NCBI GenBank assembly: GCA_004294225.1 | Contig: REBA01000013.1 | Coordinates: forward strand, 57,046 to 121,045 | Source of the DNA: Cytophagales bacterium | Lineage (GTDB): Bacteria; Bacteroidota; Bacteroidia; Cytophagales; Cytophagaceae | DNA length: 64,000 bases | Reading direction: 5' to 3' | Part shown: positions 55,145 to 64,000 of the stretch, piece by piece | Position numbering within the stretch: position 1 is the first letter of the stretch | How the letters are laid out: the number at the start of each line of letters is the position of its first letter | Made by a program: the position numbers and the translations under genes | The notes under the pieces: generated by a model | Told to the model about the DNA's origin: nothing | Database searches by the model: none | The model's input: the letters and a program-made list of their open reading frames with translations, nothing else

Positions 55145-56446
55145 TTAATGGCTAAGAATTTGTCTTCTATGAGCATCTAGTTTTAAAAATATAAATAAAA
55201 GTATTGTGAAAGACCATAGAGAAGAGCCCCCATAGCTTATAAAGGGCAAAGGTATTCCGATTACCGGAAATATACCTATGGTCATTCCAATGTTGATAGC
55301 AAAATGTACAAATATGATGCTCGCTACCGAATAACCGTAGATTCTAGAAAATCTTTCTTTTTGTCGTTCGGCAAGATATATAAGCCTTAATAAAAATAGC
55401 ACATATGCTATAATGAGTAGGGTAGCACCTATCCACCCATGTTCTTCTCCTATAGTGCAAAATATAAAGTCGGTGCTTTGATCTGGTACAAAATCAAATT
55501 TTGTTTGGGTACCTTTTAAAAAGCCTTTTCCTAATATTTCTCCTGAACCAATCGCAATTTTAGATTGAGTTACCTGATATGCTTTTCCTTTAGGGTCTAG
55601 TTCTGGATCAATAAGCACTTGTATTCTTTTCTTCTGATGGTCTTGCAGAACATTATTTAAGACAAAGTTTACACTGATTACTATTCCTATACAAAGTGCT
55701 CCAGAAACTAGTGTAATTGCTACCTGATATAAAACATTTTTGATACGAGTAGTTTTCTTCTGTAAGGATAATAATAGGTATGCGATAATGATAAATGCAA
55801 GGCATGCAATTCCTATAAATATAGTTTGCTGGCTAAATAGGAGTGTAAAAATAAATAGTGCTGTAGCCAACACTCCAATGATTAAGAACCAAGGAGAAAG
55901 ACCTTCTCTGTATAAAACTAGAATAAATGCAGAAAACACAAGTACAGTTCCTGTTTCGTTTTGAAGCAATATCAGTAAGCAGGGAAGTCCTAGTATTGCA
56001 AATGCTATTAATTTAGTTGACAGTTTTTCAAATTTTATATTGATTCCGCCCAAGTAGGTAGCTAAAGCCAAGGCGGTAGCAAATTTTGCAAATTCAGCAG
56101 GTTGAACTCTTAATGACCCAATTTCAAACCATGATTTTGAGCCTTTTACTTCTGTGCCAAGAAATATAGTTACTAAGCAAATAAAAATGATAATTCCATA
56201 AATCAAATAGGAGAATGAGCTATAAAACTTGTAATCAATAGCTGAGATCAAAACGATGATTAATAATGATGTTCCTATCCAGATAATTTGTTTGCCTGAG
56301 TTAATAGAGAAATCAAAGATATTCTGAGAATTCTCAGGGTTATAAACTGCAGCAAATATATTTAGCCAACCAATAATGACAAAGAAGGCATAGAAACCAA
56401 CAGTAATCCAGTCAATGTTTTTAGAAATTTTATCGTCGTTTCTCAC
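55145..56446 (-). CDS. rodA: Rod-shape peptidoglycan glycosyltransferase RodA (SEDS)
   Basis: 433 residues with about ten membrane segments. SEDS motifs are present: KGSKSWFEIGSLRVQPAEFAK, LLQNETGTVLVFSAF, and near the end VIGIPLPFISYGGSSLWSF. Polymerises lipid II for cell elongation together with PBP2. Its start overlaps the end of mrdA by 4 bases. Confidence 0.95.
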   Translation of the reverse strand: MRNDDKISKNIDWITVGFYAFFVIIGWLNIFAAVYNPENSQNIFDFSINSGKQIIWIGTSLLIIVLISAIDYKFYSSFSYLIYGIIIFICLVTIFLGTEVKGSKSWFEIGSLRVQPAEFAKFATALALATYLGGINIKFEKLSTKLIAFAILGLPCLLILLQNETGTVLVFSAFILVLYREGLSPWFLIIGVLATALFIFTLLFSQQTIFIGIACLAFIIIAYLLLSLQKKTTRIKNVLYQVAITLVSGALCIGIVISVNFVLNNVLQDHQKKRIQVLIDPELDPKGKAYQVTQSKIAIGSGEILGKGFLKGTQTKFDFVPDQSTDFIFCTIGEEHGWIGATLLIIAYVLFLLRLIYLAERQKERFSRIYGYSVASIIFVHFAINIGMTIGIFPVIGIPLPFISYGGSSLWSFTILLFIFLKLDAHRRQILSH

Positions 56447-58275
56447 GGAATAGGTTTTCTGTATTTGGATATAAAATCTTTTCTTAATACGTATTCTTCC
56501 ATTGGCTTTCGGCTAGTGGTGTCTCTAAGGTATTTGTCTATCATAAGGGTAACAATAGGTGCAGCTGTCATAGCCCCGAAACCAGCGTTTTCTACAAATG
56601 CACAGATTGCAATCTTAGGATTATCTTTTGGGGCAAACGCCATAAATACGGAGTGATCGTTACCATGAGGGTTTTGAACAGTTCCTGTTTTTCCGCAAAT
56701 ATCTATACCTTGAATTTTTGTCCATGAAGCAGTTCCGCCCTGTACCACTTTTCCCATACCTGATATAATGATTGGGAAATATTTTTCATCTACACCAGTC
56801 TTATGTTTTATTTTAATTTGTGGGTTGTCATTGGGTTTATTATCTACTTCTTTAATAAAATGAGGAGTATAATAATAGCCTTTATTGGCAATGATTGCAG
56901 CCATATTTGCCATTTGGATTGGTATGATTAATAACTCTCCTTGACCGATGTCTAGAGATCTAATAGTAGAATGTTTCCAACTATGCTTACCATACCATTT
57001 ATCATAAAATTCAGGACGAGGGATTAAACCTGATTTAATATTTGGTAAATCTACTTCTAACCTTTTGCCAAAGCCAAACGACATTATAAGTGCTCTCCAT
57101 TGATTATAACCAGTTTCTGAATCTATAAATTTATTTGGATGTTTACCTTGTTGAATTATGTTCCTAAAAACCATGTAATAATAGGGGTTGCAAGACCATT
57201 GAATAGAGCCTTCAAGATTGTTGGGTGAAGGGTGAGCATGGCATTTTGGCCCCCAAGACTGGTTGCAAGGATAAGAAGTGCTTGGGCTAAGCACTCCTAA
57301 TTGTTGGCCCACTAATGCTTGTGCAATTTTAAAGATTGAACCAGGGGGGTACATTGCCATCAAAGGACGGTTGAAAAGGGGCTTTAGTGTGTCATTTTCT
57401 AAAACCTGATAATTTTTTGAAAATTCTCTTCCTGTAAGTAGATTAGGGTCGTAATAAGGGCTAGATACAAAGGCTAGTATTTCACCAGTGGAGGGCTCTA
57501 TAGCTACAACACTTCCTATCATTTTTTCCATGAGCTTTTCTCCGTATTGTTGAAGATTAAGGTCAATAGTGCTTGTTAGGTTTTTCCCGGGAATAGATAC
57601 AGTATCAAAAGCACCATTGAGGTAAGCACCTTTTTCTACACCATGTACGTCTCTCATCACATATTTTGTACCTCTTCGCCCTCGGAGTTGTACCTCATAG
57701 CTTGATTCTATTCCACTTATTCCTATGTAGTCGCCTTGTTCGTAGTATTTATCTTTTTGTTTTTCTAGATTTTTTTTATTGATCTCTCCAATATAACCCA
57801 ACACATGTGCCGTGGTTGCATGAGGATAGCCCCTTATGGTTCTTGCTTGTGCATAAAAGCCAGGGTGTCTATATAATACGTCTTCTATTTTAGCAAAATC
57901 CTTAACCGATACTTGTTTAAGAAAAGGCATTGGCTTTTTTCTAGAAAATCCTTTGTCTTGTTTTATTTTGGTCAATATATGCGTTAATTCTTCTTTTGTT
58001 ATTCCGAAGTCTGAACAAAACTCTAGGGTGTCTTTTATTTTTGCTTCCCGCATGATGACTAAGATGTCAAATACAGGGACATTATAAACCATTAACTTCC
58101 CTTTTCTGTCATGAATTAGTCCTCTGTATGGGTACTCAACAATCTTTCTTAATACATTTTGTTGTGCTTCTTGCTTGTACCTATTGTCTAGTGCTTGAAT
58201 AAAGAATAGCCTAATAATAAAAATTAGACCTATGACAATAAATATAATCTGTATAACTCCTTTCCTTTCCGTCAT
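56443..58275 (-). CDS. mrdA: Penicillin-binding protein 2
   Basis: 610 residues. One N-terminal membrane helix (VIQIIFIVIGLIFIIRLFFI), a PBP dimerisation domain, and the transpeptidase with MAMYPPGSIFKIAQAL (SxxK serine), an SCN-type motif SCNPYYY and CGKTGTVQNP (KTG). It crosslinks peptidoglycan during elongation with RodA. Order mreD-mrdA-rodA is the standard elongasome arrangement; 12 bases separate it from mreD. Confidence 0.95.
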   Translation of the reverse strand: MTERKGVIQIIFIVIGLIFIIRLFFIQALDNRYKQEAQQNVLRKIVEYPYRGLIHDRKGKLMVYNVPVFDILVIMREAKIKDTLEFCSDFGITKEELTHILTKIKQDKGFSRKKPMPFLKQVSVKDFAKIEDVLYRHPGFYAQARTIRGYPHATTAHVLGYIGEINKKNLEKQKDKYYEQGDYIGISGIESSYEVQLRGRRGTKYVMRDVHGVEKGAYLNGAFDTVSIPGKNLTSTIDLNLQQYGEKLMEKMIGSVVAIEPSTGEILAFVSSPYYDPNLLTGREFSKNYQVLENDTLKPLFNRPLMAMYPPGSIFKIAQALVGQQLGVLSPSTSYPCNQSWGPKCHAHPSPNNLEGSIQWSCNPYYYMVFRNIIQQGKHPNKFIDSETGYNQWRALIMSFGFGKRLEVDLPNIKSGLIPRPEFYDKWYGKHSWKHSTIRSLDIGQGELLIIPIQMANMAAIIANKGYYYTPHFIKEVDNKPNDNPQIKIKHKTGVDEKYFPIIISGMGKVVQGGTASWTKIQGIDICGKTGTVQNPHGNDHSVFMAFAPKDNPKIAICAFVENAGFGAMTAAPIVTLMIDKYLRDTTSRKPMEEYVLRKDFISKYRKPIP

Positions 58276-58287
58276 AATTATTGATGC

Positions 58288-58812
58288 TTATGAGGACTTT
58301 TTTCTAATTGGTGAAAAAAGATATTGAAATAACAATAATGTGAAAATGGTGAGTAAAGAGGTAGAGACTGTTTTTGCTAGAATAGTTCCAAAACTAGCAA
58401 AGCCCCAAGCTTCTAGGAAGAATAAGAATAAATGGTGGAAAAAAGTCAATATTAAGCAATAGTAGGTCATCCATAGAAGTCCTAATGAAGATAGGCTGAT
58501 TTCGCTAGAGGCATCATAACCTCCTCTAGGGGTTAGTAAATTAATCATATGCAACCTAAGAAATCCAAGCAAAACGCTTGCAGACATATGAATACCTAAT
58601 GTGTTATAAAAAATATCGATTACAAAACCATAACCAAATGCTAATAATATTATCAGCAAAGGAGGAAATTCAAACGGTAACAATAAGATAAAATTGATAT
58701 ATACAAAGCAATATGCGGTATCAAGAATGTTGAAATTCTTGAATATTACTATTTGTAGGAATAGGTAAACGAAGAAATTGCCTATGGTAGTAAAAATACT
58801 TCTTTGACTCAT
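58288..58812 (-). CDS. mreD: Rod shape-determining protein MreD
   Basis: 174 residues with about five membrane segments (FFVYLFLQIVIFKNF, LLLPFEFPPLLIILLAFGYG, IFYNTLGIHMSASVLLGFLR). Inner-membrane component of the elongation machinery. mreB and mreC are not upstream; metK precedes it instead. A TAAATTTG element ends only 4 bases before the ATG on this strand, which could mean a nearly leaderless transcript, though no matching -33 was found. Confidence 0.85.
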   Translation of the reverse strand: MSQRSIFTTIGNFFVYLFLQIVIFKNFNILDTAYCFVYINFILLLPFEFPPLLIILLAFGYGFVIDIFYNTLGIHMSASVLLGFLRLHMINLLTPRGGYDASSEISLSSLGLLWMTYYCLILTFFHHLFLFFLEAWGFASFGTILAKTVSTSLLTIFTLLLFQYLFSPIRKKSS

Positions 58813-58870
58813 GTTGCAAATTTATATTTTTACCTCAATATATTGGTTATTTTTATGTTGATTTATATAT

Positions 58871-58914
58871 TAAAAACCCCCTTTTGTTGTAATCTTAACA
58901 AAAGGGGGTTTTTA
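58871..58914 (-). terminator. Intrinsic terminator of metK
   Basis: 18-bp perfect inverted repeat with core AAAACCCCCTTTTGTT and an 8-base loop, ending in T-runs on both strands. It starts 14 bases beyond the metK stop and separates metK from mreD. Confidence 0.93.
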
Positions 58915-58928
58915 ATAAGTTAGGCTTC

Positions 58929-60206
58929 TTATTTTATTCCAAAAGCTTTTTTAACAGGATTTACATAATCAAGCTTTTCCCAAGTAAAGAATTCTATGGA
59001 TTTTTTGGTTTTCTTTCTTACTTCCGTTTTTCCTGATTTATCTTCTTTAACAGTAGTATAGAATAGTTCTACATCTTTTTTGTAGCACTCTCTTCCCATA
59101 TGTCCGTAAGCAGCAGTTTCAGAGTAGATAGGATATTTCAATCCGAATCTTTCTACGATTGCTTTTGGACGCATATCAAAAATATCTAGAACTTTATCTG
59201 CGATTTGTCCATCGCTAAGTTTTAGTTTTGAAGTACCATAAGTATTAATTGTAAGTGATACTGGTTTTGCAACTCCAATAGCATAAGCTACCTGAACCAG
59301 CACTTCTTCTGCTACACCTGCTGCTACTAAATTTTTAGCAATATGTCTAGCGGCATATGCTGCACTTCTATCTACTTTAGAGGGATCTTTTCCAGAAAAT
59401 GCTCCACCACCATGAGCACCTTTTCCACCGTAAGTATCTACAATAATTTTACGACCAGTAAGACCAGAATCTCCATGAGGCCCACCAATTACAAATTTAC
59501 CTGTAGGGTTCACGTGATAAATTGTTTTGGAGTCTAGGAGGTTTTTGGGGATTACAGCAGGGATAACATGTTTCAAAACATCGGCTTTGATTTTGTCAAG
59601 CATGGCTTTCTCTTTGTCAAAATCATCATGTTGGGTAGATACAACTATGGTGTGAACTCTTTTAGCTTTGCTTTTATCGTCGTATTCTATAGTTACTTGA
59701 GATTTAGTGTCGGGGCGAAGGTATTTCATAGTTTTACCCTCTTTTCTTAATTCTGCCATTTTCTTCACAATTCTGTGAGAGAATGCCAACGCCATAGGCA
59801 TAAATTCTGGTGTTTCTTTGGTAGCATATCCAAACATCATTCCTTGATCACCTGCACCTTGGTCTTTATCTAGTCCTTCTCCTTCATTTACTCCTTGTGC
59901 GATGTCTGGTGATTGTTGATGAAGGGCGGTAAGGATACCACAAGATTCAGACTCAAACATGTACTCTGCTTTGGTATAGCCTATTTTCTTTATAGTTTTT
60001 CTTACTATTTCTTGAATATCTACATAAGCTTGTGTAGTAACTTCTCCAGCTACAACTACTAAACCTGTAGTAACCATTGTTTCACAGGCTACTCTAGAAT
60101 TGGGATCTTGAGTAAGCATTGCGTCTAGCACGGCATCTGATATTTGATCAGCTACTTTGTCGGGATGTCCTTCTGAAACTGATTCGGAGGTAAATAAATA
60201 AGCCAT
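58929..60206 (-). CDS. metK: S-adenosylmethionine synthetase
   Basis: 425 residues, longer than the usual 380-390 because of an insertion near 310-330 and an extended C-terminus common in Bacteroidota. Motifs are complete: [57 protein letters not shown] and [20 protein letters not shown]. Makes SAM from methionine and ATP. No SAM riboswitch was seen in the 250 bases upstream. Confidence 0.98.
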   Translation of the reverse strand: MAYLFTSESVSEGHPDKVADQISDAVLDAMLTQDPNSRVACETMVTTGLVVVAGEVTTQAYVDIQEIVRKTIKKIGYTKAEYMFESESCGILTALHQQSPDIAQGVNEGEGLDKDQGAGDQGMMFGYATKETPEFMPMALAFSHRIVKKMAELRKEGKTMKYLRPDTKSQVTIEYDDKSKAKRVHTIVVSTQHDDFDKEKAMLDKIKADVLKHVIPAVIPKNLLDSKTIYHVNPTGKFVIGGPHGDSGLTGRKIIVDTYGGKGAHGGGAFSGKDPSKVDRSAAYAARHIAKNLVAAGVAEEVLVQVAYAIGVAKPVSLTINTYGTSKLKLSDGQIADKVLDIFDMRPKAIVERFGLKYPIYSETAAYGHMGRECYKKDVELFYTTVKEDKSGKTEVRKKTKKSIEFFTWEKLDYVNPVKKAFGIK

Positions 60207-60459
60207 TATTTTTGATTTGTTGTTTTATGTTTATTTAGAAATTTATGTTTTTAAAGTTAGATTTATTTATTTAGAAATAAAAAATGTGGCTTTAAGTTTT
60301 TAGTTGGTTTATTGTTAAATAAACTACAATTCAATGTTAATTCTTAATCTTTGTAAATAAAAGCGTTGGGTTGTCCCGCTATCATTGTGCAATTAATGTG
60401 CAATTGTTCCATTGTCTGCCGTTTTGGTTATGACGCAATTGACGCAATTATGACGCAAT
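60207..60459. other. Island boundary with five GCAATT repeats
   Basis: TGTGCAATT occurs at 60386-60394 and 60397-60405, and GACGCAATT at 60432-60440, 60441-60449 and 60452-60460. The last copy touches the stop of the AlbA_2 gene. No gene is present and no integrase site is recognised. Confidence 0.7.
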
Positions 60460-61782
60460 TTAATTTAGCGTATAAAATGCCCCTGCTCCCTTTTGTCCGC
60501 TAGGTTTTATTAGTTGTTTATCAATTAATTCTTTTAAGTCTCTTGTTGCTGTTTCTCTTGAAACGTCATTTAATGTCTGATAGTCGCTGTTGGTTAGCTT
60601 TCCCTTCTCTTTTGCGAATAAAACAGCCCTTATTTGTCTGTCATTTAGGTTAAGCGATTGCAAATATTTTTCATTGTAAATGTCCTTACTGAACTCTACA
60701 GAAATGTCGCTTGAATCGAAAATAAAAACAGGTTCGGGAATTCCCGCTTGTTTACATTCTCGGATAATTTTTATTGTTCCTCGTCCCCAAGATTCAATGT
60801 AACCACTACGAAACAAAGCGTTAGCAATGTCTGGGTTATATGGCCGTGAGGCGTGTTTTTCCAATAGATTTTTTACTGTCCAGTTTTCGGGCAGTTGACC
60901 TTCGTTCCAAATAATAATTTTGTCGTTGTAAACACTTATTTGAATAGGAACACCGCCCGAATAATCTTTATGTGCAATGGCATTAAGCAAAGCTTCACGA
61001 ACTGCATCTTTTGGGTATTCATAAGTTTCTACTCTATTGATACCCTCGTAACTAATTGGAGCTTTAATGTATTTGGTAAACAGCAAATCCATTGTTTTCT
61101 CAATTTGTTCAAACAAGTTGCCGTGTATTTCATCTTGGAATTTTAAATCATCATCGGTTTCAAAATAGCCGATTTTGATATATGAACCTGTTACAAAATT
61201 TTCAGGGTTTGGGTGAAATAAAAGAATTGCTGCACGTTTTAAAAAATTGTTCTCTTTTAGCTGCAGATTTTCAAGTAAATGTTCGTTGCTATCTGTTAAA
61301 ATATCTTCTTCTATCCGTTGGCTTTTAAATGCACGTTTGCGAAAGAAATCAAATGTTTCTTGTTTTAAATCTTTTGCAGAAACCTTTGGAACTGGCACAC
61401 CGTCCCAGCGTTTGCCTTTTTTTTGTAACAGAAATTTGTCTAATGCCGTGCCTTTTAATTCTTGTTTGGTGCTACCGCTTCTGTAATGGTATTGCCCTTT
61501 GTAATTAACAGGATAAGGATAACCTTCCACTATTATTTCAATAAAATCGCCTTGGGTTGTAGTGTGCAAATTCACATCTACCAAAATCCCTAAAACATCT
61601 CTCACTTTGTTGGGTATTTCTTCCAATAATCTTTTGGCGTCCGCTAAACCAACTACATTTCCTGAATCGTCTTTACCAATAAAAATATTACCTCCGCTGG
61701 CATTAGCAAAACCGCATATCCATTTCAGATATTCGTCTCGCCAAATTGTTTTGTATTCTATGTTTTGGGTTTCTGGCATCAT
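60460..61782 (-). CDS. AlbA_2/Schlafen-domain ATP-binding protein with winged helix
   Basis: 440 residues. AlbA_2 (Schlafen) domain at 1-125 (NIEYKTIWRDEYLKWICGFA, ASGGNIFIGKDDSGNVVGL), a GHKL-type ATP-binding domain at about 255-345 (AVREALLNAIAHKDYSGGV, NEGQLPENW, SGYIESWGRGTIKII), and a C-terminal winged helix (LTNSDYQTLNDVSRETATRD). Often listed as a transcriptional regulator and frequent in defence islands. Last gene of the unit with the type IIG gene; 8 bases from the membrane protein. It may regulate the unit or act as an effector; unproven. Confidence 0.85.
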   Translation of the reverse strand: MMPETQNIEYKTIWRDEYLKWICGFANASGGNIFIGKDDSGNVVGLADAKRLLEEIPNKVRDVLGILVDVNLHTTTQGDFIEIIVEGYPYPVNYKGQYHYRSGSTKQELKGTALDKFLLQKKGKRWDGVPVPKVSAKDLKQETFDFFRKRAFKSQRIEEDILTDSNEHLLENLQLKENNFLKRAAILLFHPNPENFVTGSYIKIGYFETDDDLKFQDEIHGNLFEQIEKTMDLLFTKYIKAPISYEGINRVETYEYPKDAVREALLNAIAHKDYSGGVPIQISVYNDKIIIWNEGQLPENWTVKNLLEKHASRPYNPDIANALFRSGYIESWGRGTIKIIRECKQAGIPEPVFIFDSSDISVEFSKDIYNEKYLQSLNLNDRQIRAVLFAKEKGKLTNSDYQTLNDVSRETATRDLKELIDKQLIKPSGQKGAGAFYTLN

Positions 61783-61790
61783 TTAATTTT

Positions 61791-62273
61791 TTAAAAACCA
61801 ATTATTTTTCCAATGCGATTGCCAAACAAATATGGCTTTGACCTTTGAAATGAATCGTCTTCTAAAATGCTTTGAATCATTGCAATTCCAAATTTTTCCC
61901 ACGCAGCGGTGCGAATTAATCGCTGTATATTATTTGAATACGATTGAATTTGCTTGCGTTTAAAAACTATTCTGATGTAATTAAATGTTTCAAGTTTTTT
62001 AAGAAATAAATCTATTTCTTGAGTAGTCAAATTCATTTTCATGTTTGTTGTGTCTACAACTTTCATGTAGGGAATTATTTCCAGATTTTCTTTTGCTCTC
62101 TTATGTCTTGGTGGTAACTTTTCTTGGAATTCATTTAGCAATTTAAAGAAATCCCGGTTGGCTTTGAATAGAAAATGAATAGTTGCTATACAAGACGGAA
62201 GAACAATTGAAAATGCAATTGCAATTTGCAACTCTTCGCTTAATCCACTAAACCAGTTACACATAATTTTCAT
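61791..62273 (-). CDS. 160-residue protein with one membrane segment
   Basis: Starts MKIMCNWFSGLSEELQIAIA and has a hydrophobic helix at about 15-36 (IAIAFSIVLPSCIATIHFLF), then a charged helical cytoplasmic part (FQEKLPPRHKRAKENLEIIP, FLKKLETFNYIRIVFKRKQI). No recognised family. ATG overlaps the upstream stop (ATGA), so it is translationally coupled to the methyltransferase. Such small membrane proteins can be effectors in defence systems, but nothing in the sequence proves it. Confidence 0.6.
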   Translation of the reverse strand: MKIMCNWFSGLSEELQIAIAFSIVLPSCIATIHFLFKANRDFFKLLNEFQEKLPPRHKRAKENLEIIPYMKVVDTTNMKMNLTTQEIDLFLKKLETFNYIRIVFKRKQIQSYSNNIQRLIRTAAWEKFGIAMIQSILEDDSFQRSKPYLFGNRIGKIIGF

Positions 62274-64000
62274 TCCTCCTCAATTAATTTTTGTTCGTCT
62301 GCTGTGATATGATAAAGCTCATAAACCATTTTATCAATAAGAGTTTCATTTGCTTTGGTGTCTTCGCCTTTTTGTTTTTGGGCAATTATTTTGTCCACCA
62401 ATTCATTCATTTTGGTTTCTTGTTCGGGTGTTGGAATTGGTATTTGTAAAGGCGATAAGGCTTGAACGCTAATAATTAAATCGCCTGTTCCTGTTTTTGG
62501 AGCAAAACGGTTTAACTCGTTTTCAATGAGTTTGGAATTTAAAACGCTAACCAAATATTTTAAATGTTTTCCTGTGGCAATACAAGTGCTGTCTAATGTA
62601 TATGTTCCGCTTTCATCGTAACTAAAACGAAGTTTTGAACCTATTCTTTTCCAAATTAATTTTGGCTTTTCAAATTCTGCCCAATATGCTGTTGCATCTT
62701 GAGTTTCAAACCATTTGTTTGAAGTCTTTTTTCTTGAACCTACGTTTCCCGATTGCTCTAATTTGGCTTTGCCAAATGTTAATAGATGATTTTCAATTGA
62801 AGGATATTTTTCAATTTCTAATTTCAAAGAAGGAAACGTTGCAATGATATATGAGGGAGAAGATTTTGAAAAATACTTTTCTGTTTCTCGTCCTCTAAAT
62901 AAAGGCTTGATAAGCTTCTCCGCACTTTTATCTTCTTTTATTAAACGGTCTTTAGTTGCTTCATCAATTAAAAATGCTTCGTTTAAACCAGTTAGCAAAC
63001 CTCTATAAATTTCTAAATCCCAATCAGACAAAGCCGTTCCGTATTCATTTATTTTATGGTAAATTTTCCAAAGGTTTTCACTTTGAAAAATCCATTGCCC
63101 GTTGCTGAATAATGCTTGTTCGTATTCTTTGCCTTCTTCTTTTACAACGGTTTCTAAATTCTCTGGCATTGTCAAAACATCTAAGTAGGTAAATGTTTTA
63201 GATAGTTGTTCTTTTTTAAATTGAATGATTGCCGCTTTTACGGTGGCTTCATCAAATACATTTACTTTGTCAAACTCAATTATTTGTTGCAATAATGTGT
63301 TTTGAATTAAGTAAGAACGCAAGTTGTCTCCATAACTCACTTTGAAAAACTTGTTTGAAACAATGAAAGACAAACCGCCTTTTGGTCTTAAAATTTTATT
63401 TCCTAATTCAAAAAAGTAAGTGAGAATATCCGCACTGCTGTTGAACACCGCAAAATCTTTTTCTAATTGCGGTTTAAGGTGTTTTATTTCTTCGTGTCTT
63501 ATGTATGGCGGATTTCCAATTATCAAATCAAAGCCTTCAAACTCGCCTTTGTTATTGATTACTTCGGGAAATTCAAATCGCCATTCAAAAGCATTTTTGT
63601 AAATAGCATTGTTTTTTATTTCCTCTATTTCTTTGGATAGCTTTGTTATGTCTGCCTCTAGCTTTGTTTGTTTTTCCTTTCTTACTTTCTTCTCTTTTGG
63701 TGTTAATTCAAAGATTTGTCCTTGATTAAGTAAAGTAAATAATTCACCGCTTAGTTTACTTAGTTTAACCTGTTTTGGGTCATTGTTGCTTATTTCAGTT
63801 CTAAAATCGGATTTTATACTGTCAATGATTTTTTGCAAACCTCGTTTTACATCACGACTTTTTTCGTTTTTGTAATCGTTTACAAAACCTCTGTATGCTT
63901 CTACATCATACTTAATACTTTTTAGTGCCTTGCTCAAATCAGCATCTAATGGAAAACGGCTCAACAAACTGTTTCCACATTTTATATTGATGTCAATATT
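62270..64000 (-). CDS. Eco57I/type IIG-like restriction-methyltransferase (partial, N-terminus outside window)
   Basis: Open to the right edge: the frame continues through all bases to 64000 (reading NIDINIKCGNSLLSRF), so the start lies outside. The DNA amino-methyltransferase motif NPPYIRHEEI is at 63514-63485, followed by SADILTYFFELGNKILRPKG and SFIVSNKFFKVSYGDNLRSY. The C-terminal third is a TaqI-like specificity domain (FSKSSPSYIIATFPSL, GTYTLDSTCIATGKHL, NRFAPKTGTGDLIISVQALS). In type IIG enzymes a nuclease domain precedes this, and it would be off-window. BREX PglX-like enzymes are an alternative. First visible gene of the unit. Confidence 0.85.
   Translation of the reverse strand, partial: NIDINIKCGNSLLSRFPLDADLSKALKSIKYDVEAYRGFVNDYKNEKSRDVKRGLQKIIDSIKSDFRTEISNNDPKQVKLSKLSGELFTLLNQGQIFELTPKEKKVRKEKQTKLEADITKLSKEIEEIKNNAIYKNAFEWRFEFPEVINNKGEFEGFDLIIGNPPYIRHEEIKHLKPQLEKDFAVFNSSADILTYFFELGNKILRPKGGLSFIVSNKFFKVSYGDNLRSYLIQNTLLQQIIEFDKVNVFDEATVKAAIIQFKKEQLSKTFTYLDVLTMPENLETVVKEEGKEYEQALFSNGQWIFQSENLWKIYHKINEYGTALSDWDLEIYRGLLTGLNEAFLIDEATKDRLIKEDKSAEKLIKPLFRGRETEKYFSKSSPSYIIATFPSLKLEIEKYPSIENHLLTFGKAKLEQSGNVGSRKKTSNKWFETQDATAYWAEFEKPKLIWKRIGSKLRFSYDESGTYTLDSTCIATGKHLKYLVSVLNSKLIENELNRFAPKTGTGDLIISVQALSPLQIPIPTPEQETKMNELVDKIIAQKQKGEDTKANETLIDKMVYELYHITADEQKLIEEE

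Noticed and set aside
60207..60459. SAM riboswitch upstream of metK
   Set aside because: No SAM-I, SAM-II or related consensus elements could be recognised in the leader.
1..64000. CRISPR arrays, tRNA or rRNA genes
   Set aside because: No regularly spaced repeats, tRNA cloverleaf pattern or rRNA sequence was seen in any gap.

Overview
The window looks like a chromosomal segment of a low-GC member of the Bacteroidota. The evidence is a complete sprA (type IX secretion/gliding translocon), a cargo protein with a type IX C-terminal sorting domain, DUF4270 and DUF4292 lipoproteins, a GH97 enzyme, and -7 promoter boxes of the Bacteroidota form TAnnTTTG. No genus can be assigned from what is visible. 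No tRNA, rRNA, CRISPR array or intact insertion sequence was seen.

Layout. 1-8 kb: a DUF4270 lipoprotein cut by the window edge and a short glycogen-synthase-like protein, divergent from panC; then a GH97 glycosidase with a PQQ-type dehydrogenase/PKD/cytochrome c lipoprotein. 8-11.6 kb: a thiamin-salvage unit made of a TPP riboswitch, a TonB-dependent receptor, a hairpin terminator and a leaderless THI5/NMT1-like protein. 11.7-18 kb: a sparse accessory stretch holding a six-hairpin glycosidase-like gene between two copies of a 62-bp repeat and two long palindromes, a YidB-like protein, a Tat/type IX intradiol dioxygenase and a TIMP-like plus Kazal inhibitor. 18-35 kb: core envelope and housekeeping genes (acyl-CoA carboxylase beta, MCE protein, amidase, LptD-like protein, DUF4292, TPR, nucleotidyltransferase, dut, flippase, C-terminal protease, PfkB kinase, rplS, Lrp regulator, ruvA). 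35-44 kb: sprA and an exported Gfo/Idh/MocA protein.

44-49 kb: a compact module of five minus-strand genes (a small alpha+beta-barrel-like protein, a 126-residue protein, two tandem MDR reductases and a lipase-like hydrolase), divergent from an HxlR-family regulator and a DUF998 membrane protein. The control region holds a perfect 16+1+16 palindrome containing a -7-like box on each strand. 49-60 kb: purH, an RsmI-like methyltransferase, a ComEA-like protein, aroA, aroB, rodA, mrdA, mreD and metK. 60.4-64 kb: an apparent defence island with a type IIG-like restriction-methyltransferase running off the right edge, a 160-residue membrane protein and an AlbA_2/Schlafen-type ATP-binding protein.

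How parts work together: the GH97 and dehydrogenase lipoproteins suggest sugar release and oxidation at the cell envelope. SprA supports export of the dioxygenase. The LptD-like, MCE, amidase, MreD/PBP2/RodA and C-terminal protease genes form the envelope-building core. The most unusual parts are the riboswitch unit with its leaderless binding-protein-like enzyme candidate, the repeat-flanked glycosidase gene, the CxC-Kazal protein and the palindrome-controlled HxlR module. All functional calls are from sequence recognition by eye; no database search was run.
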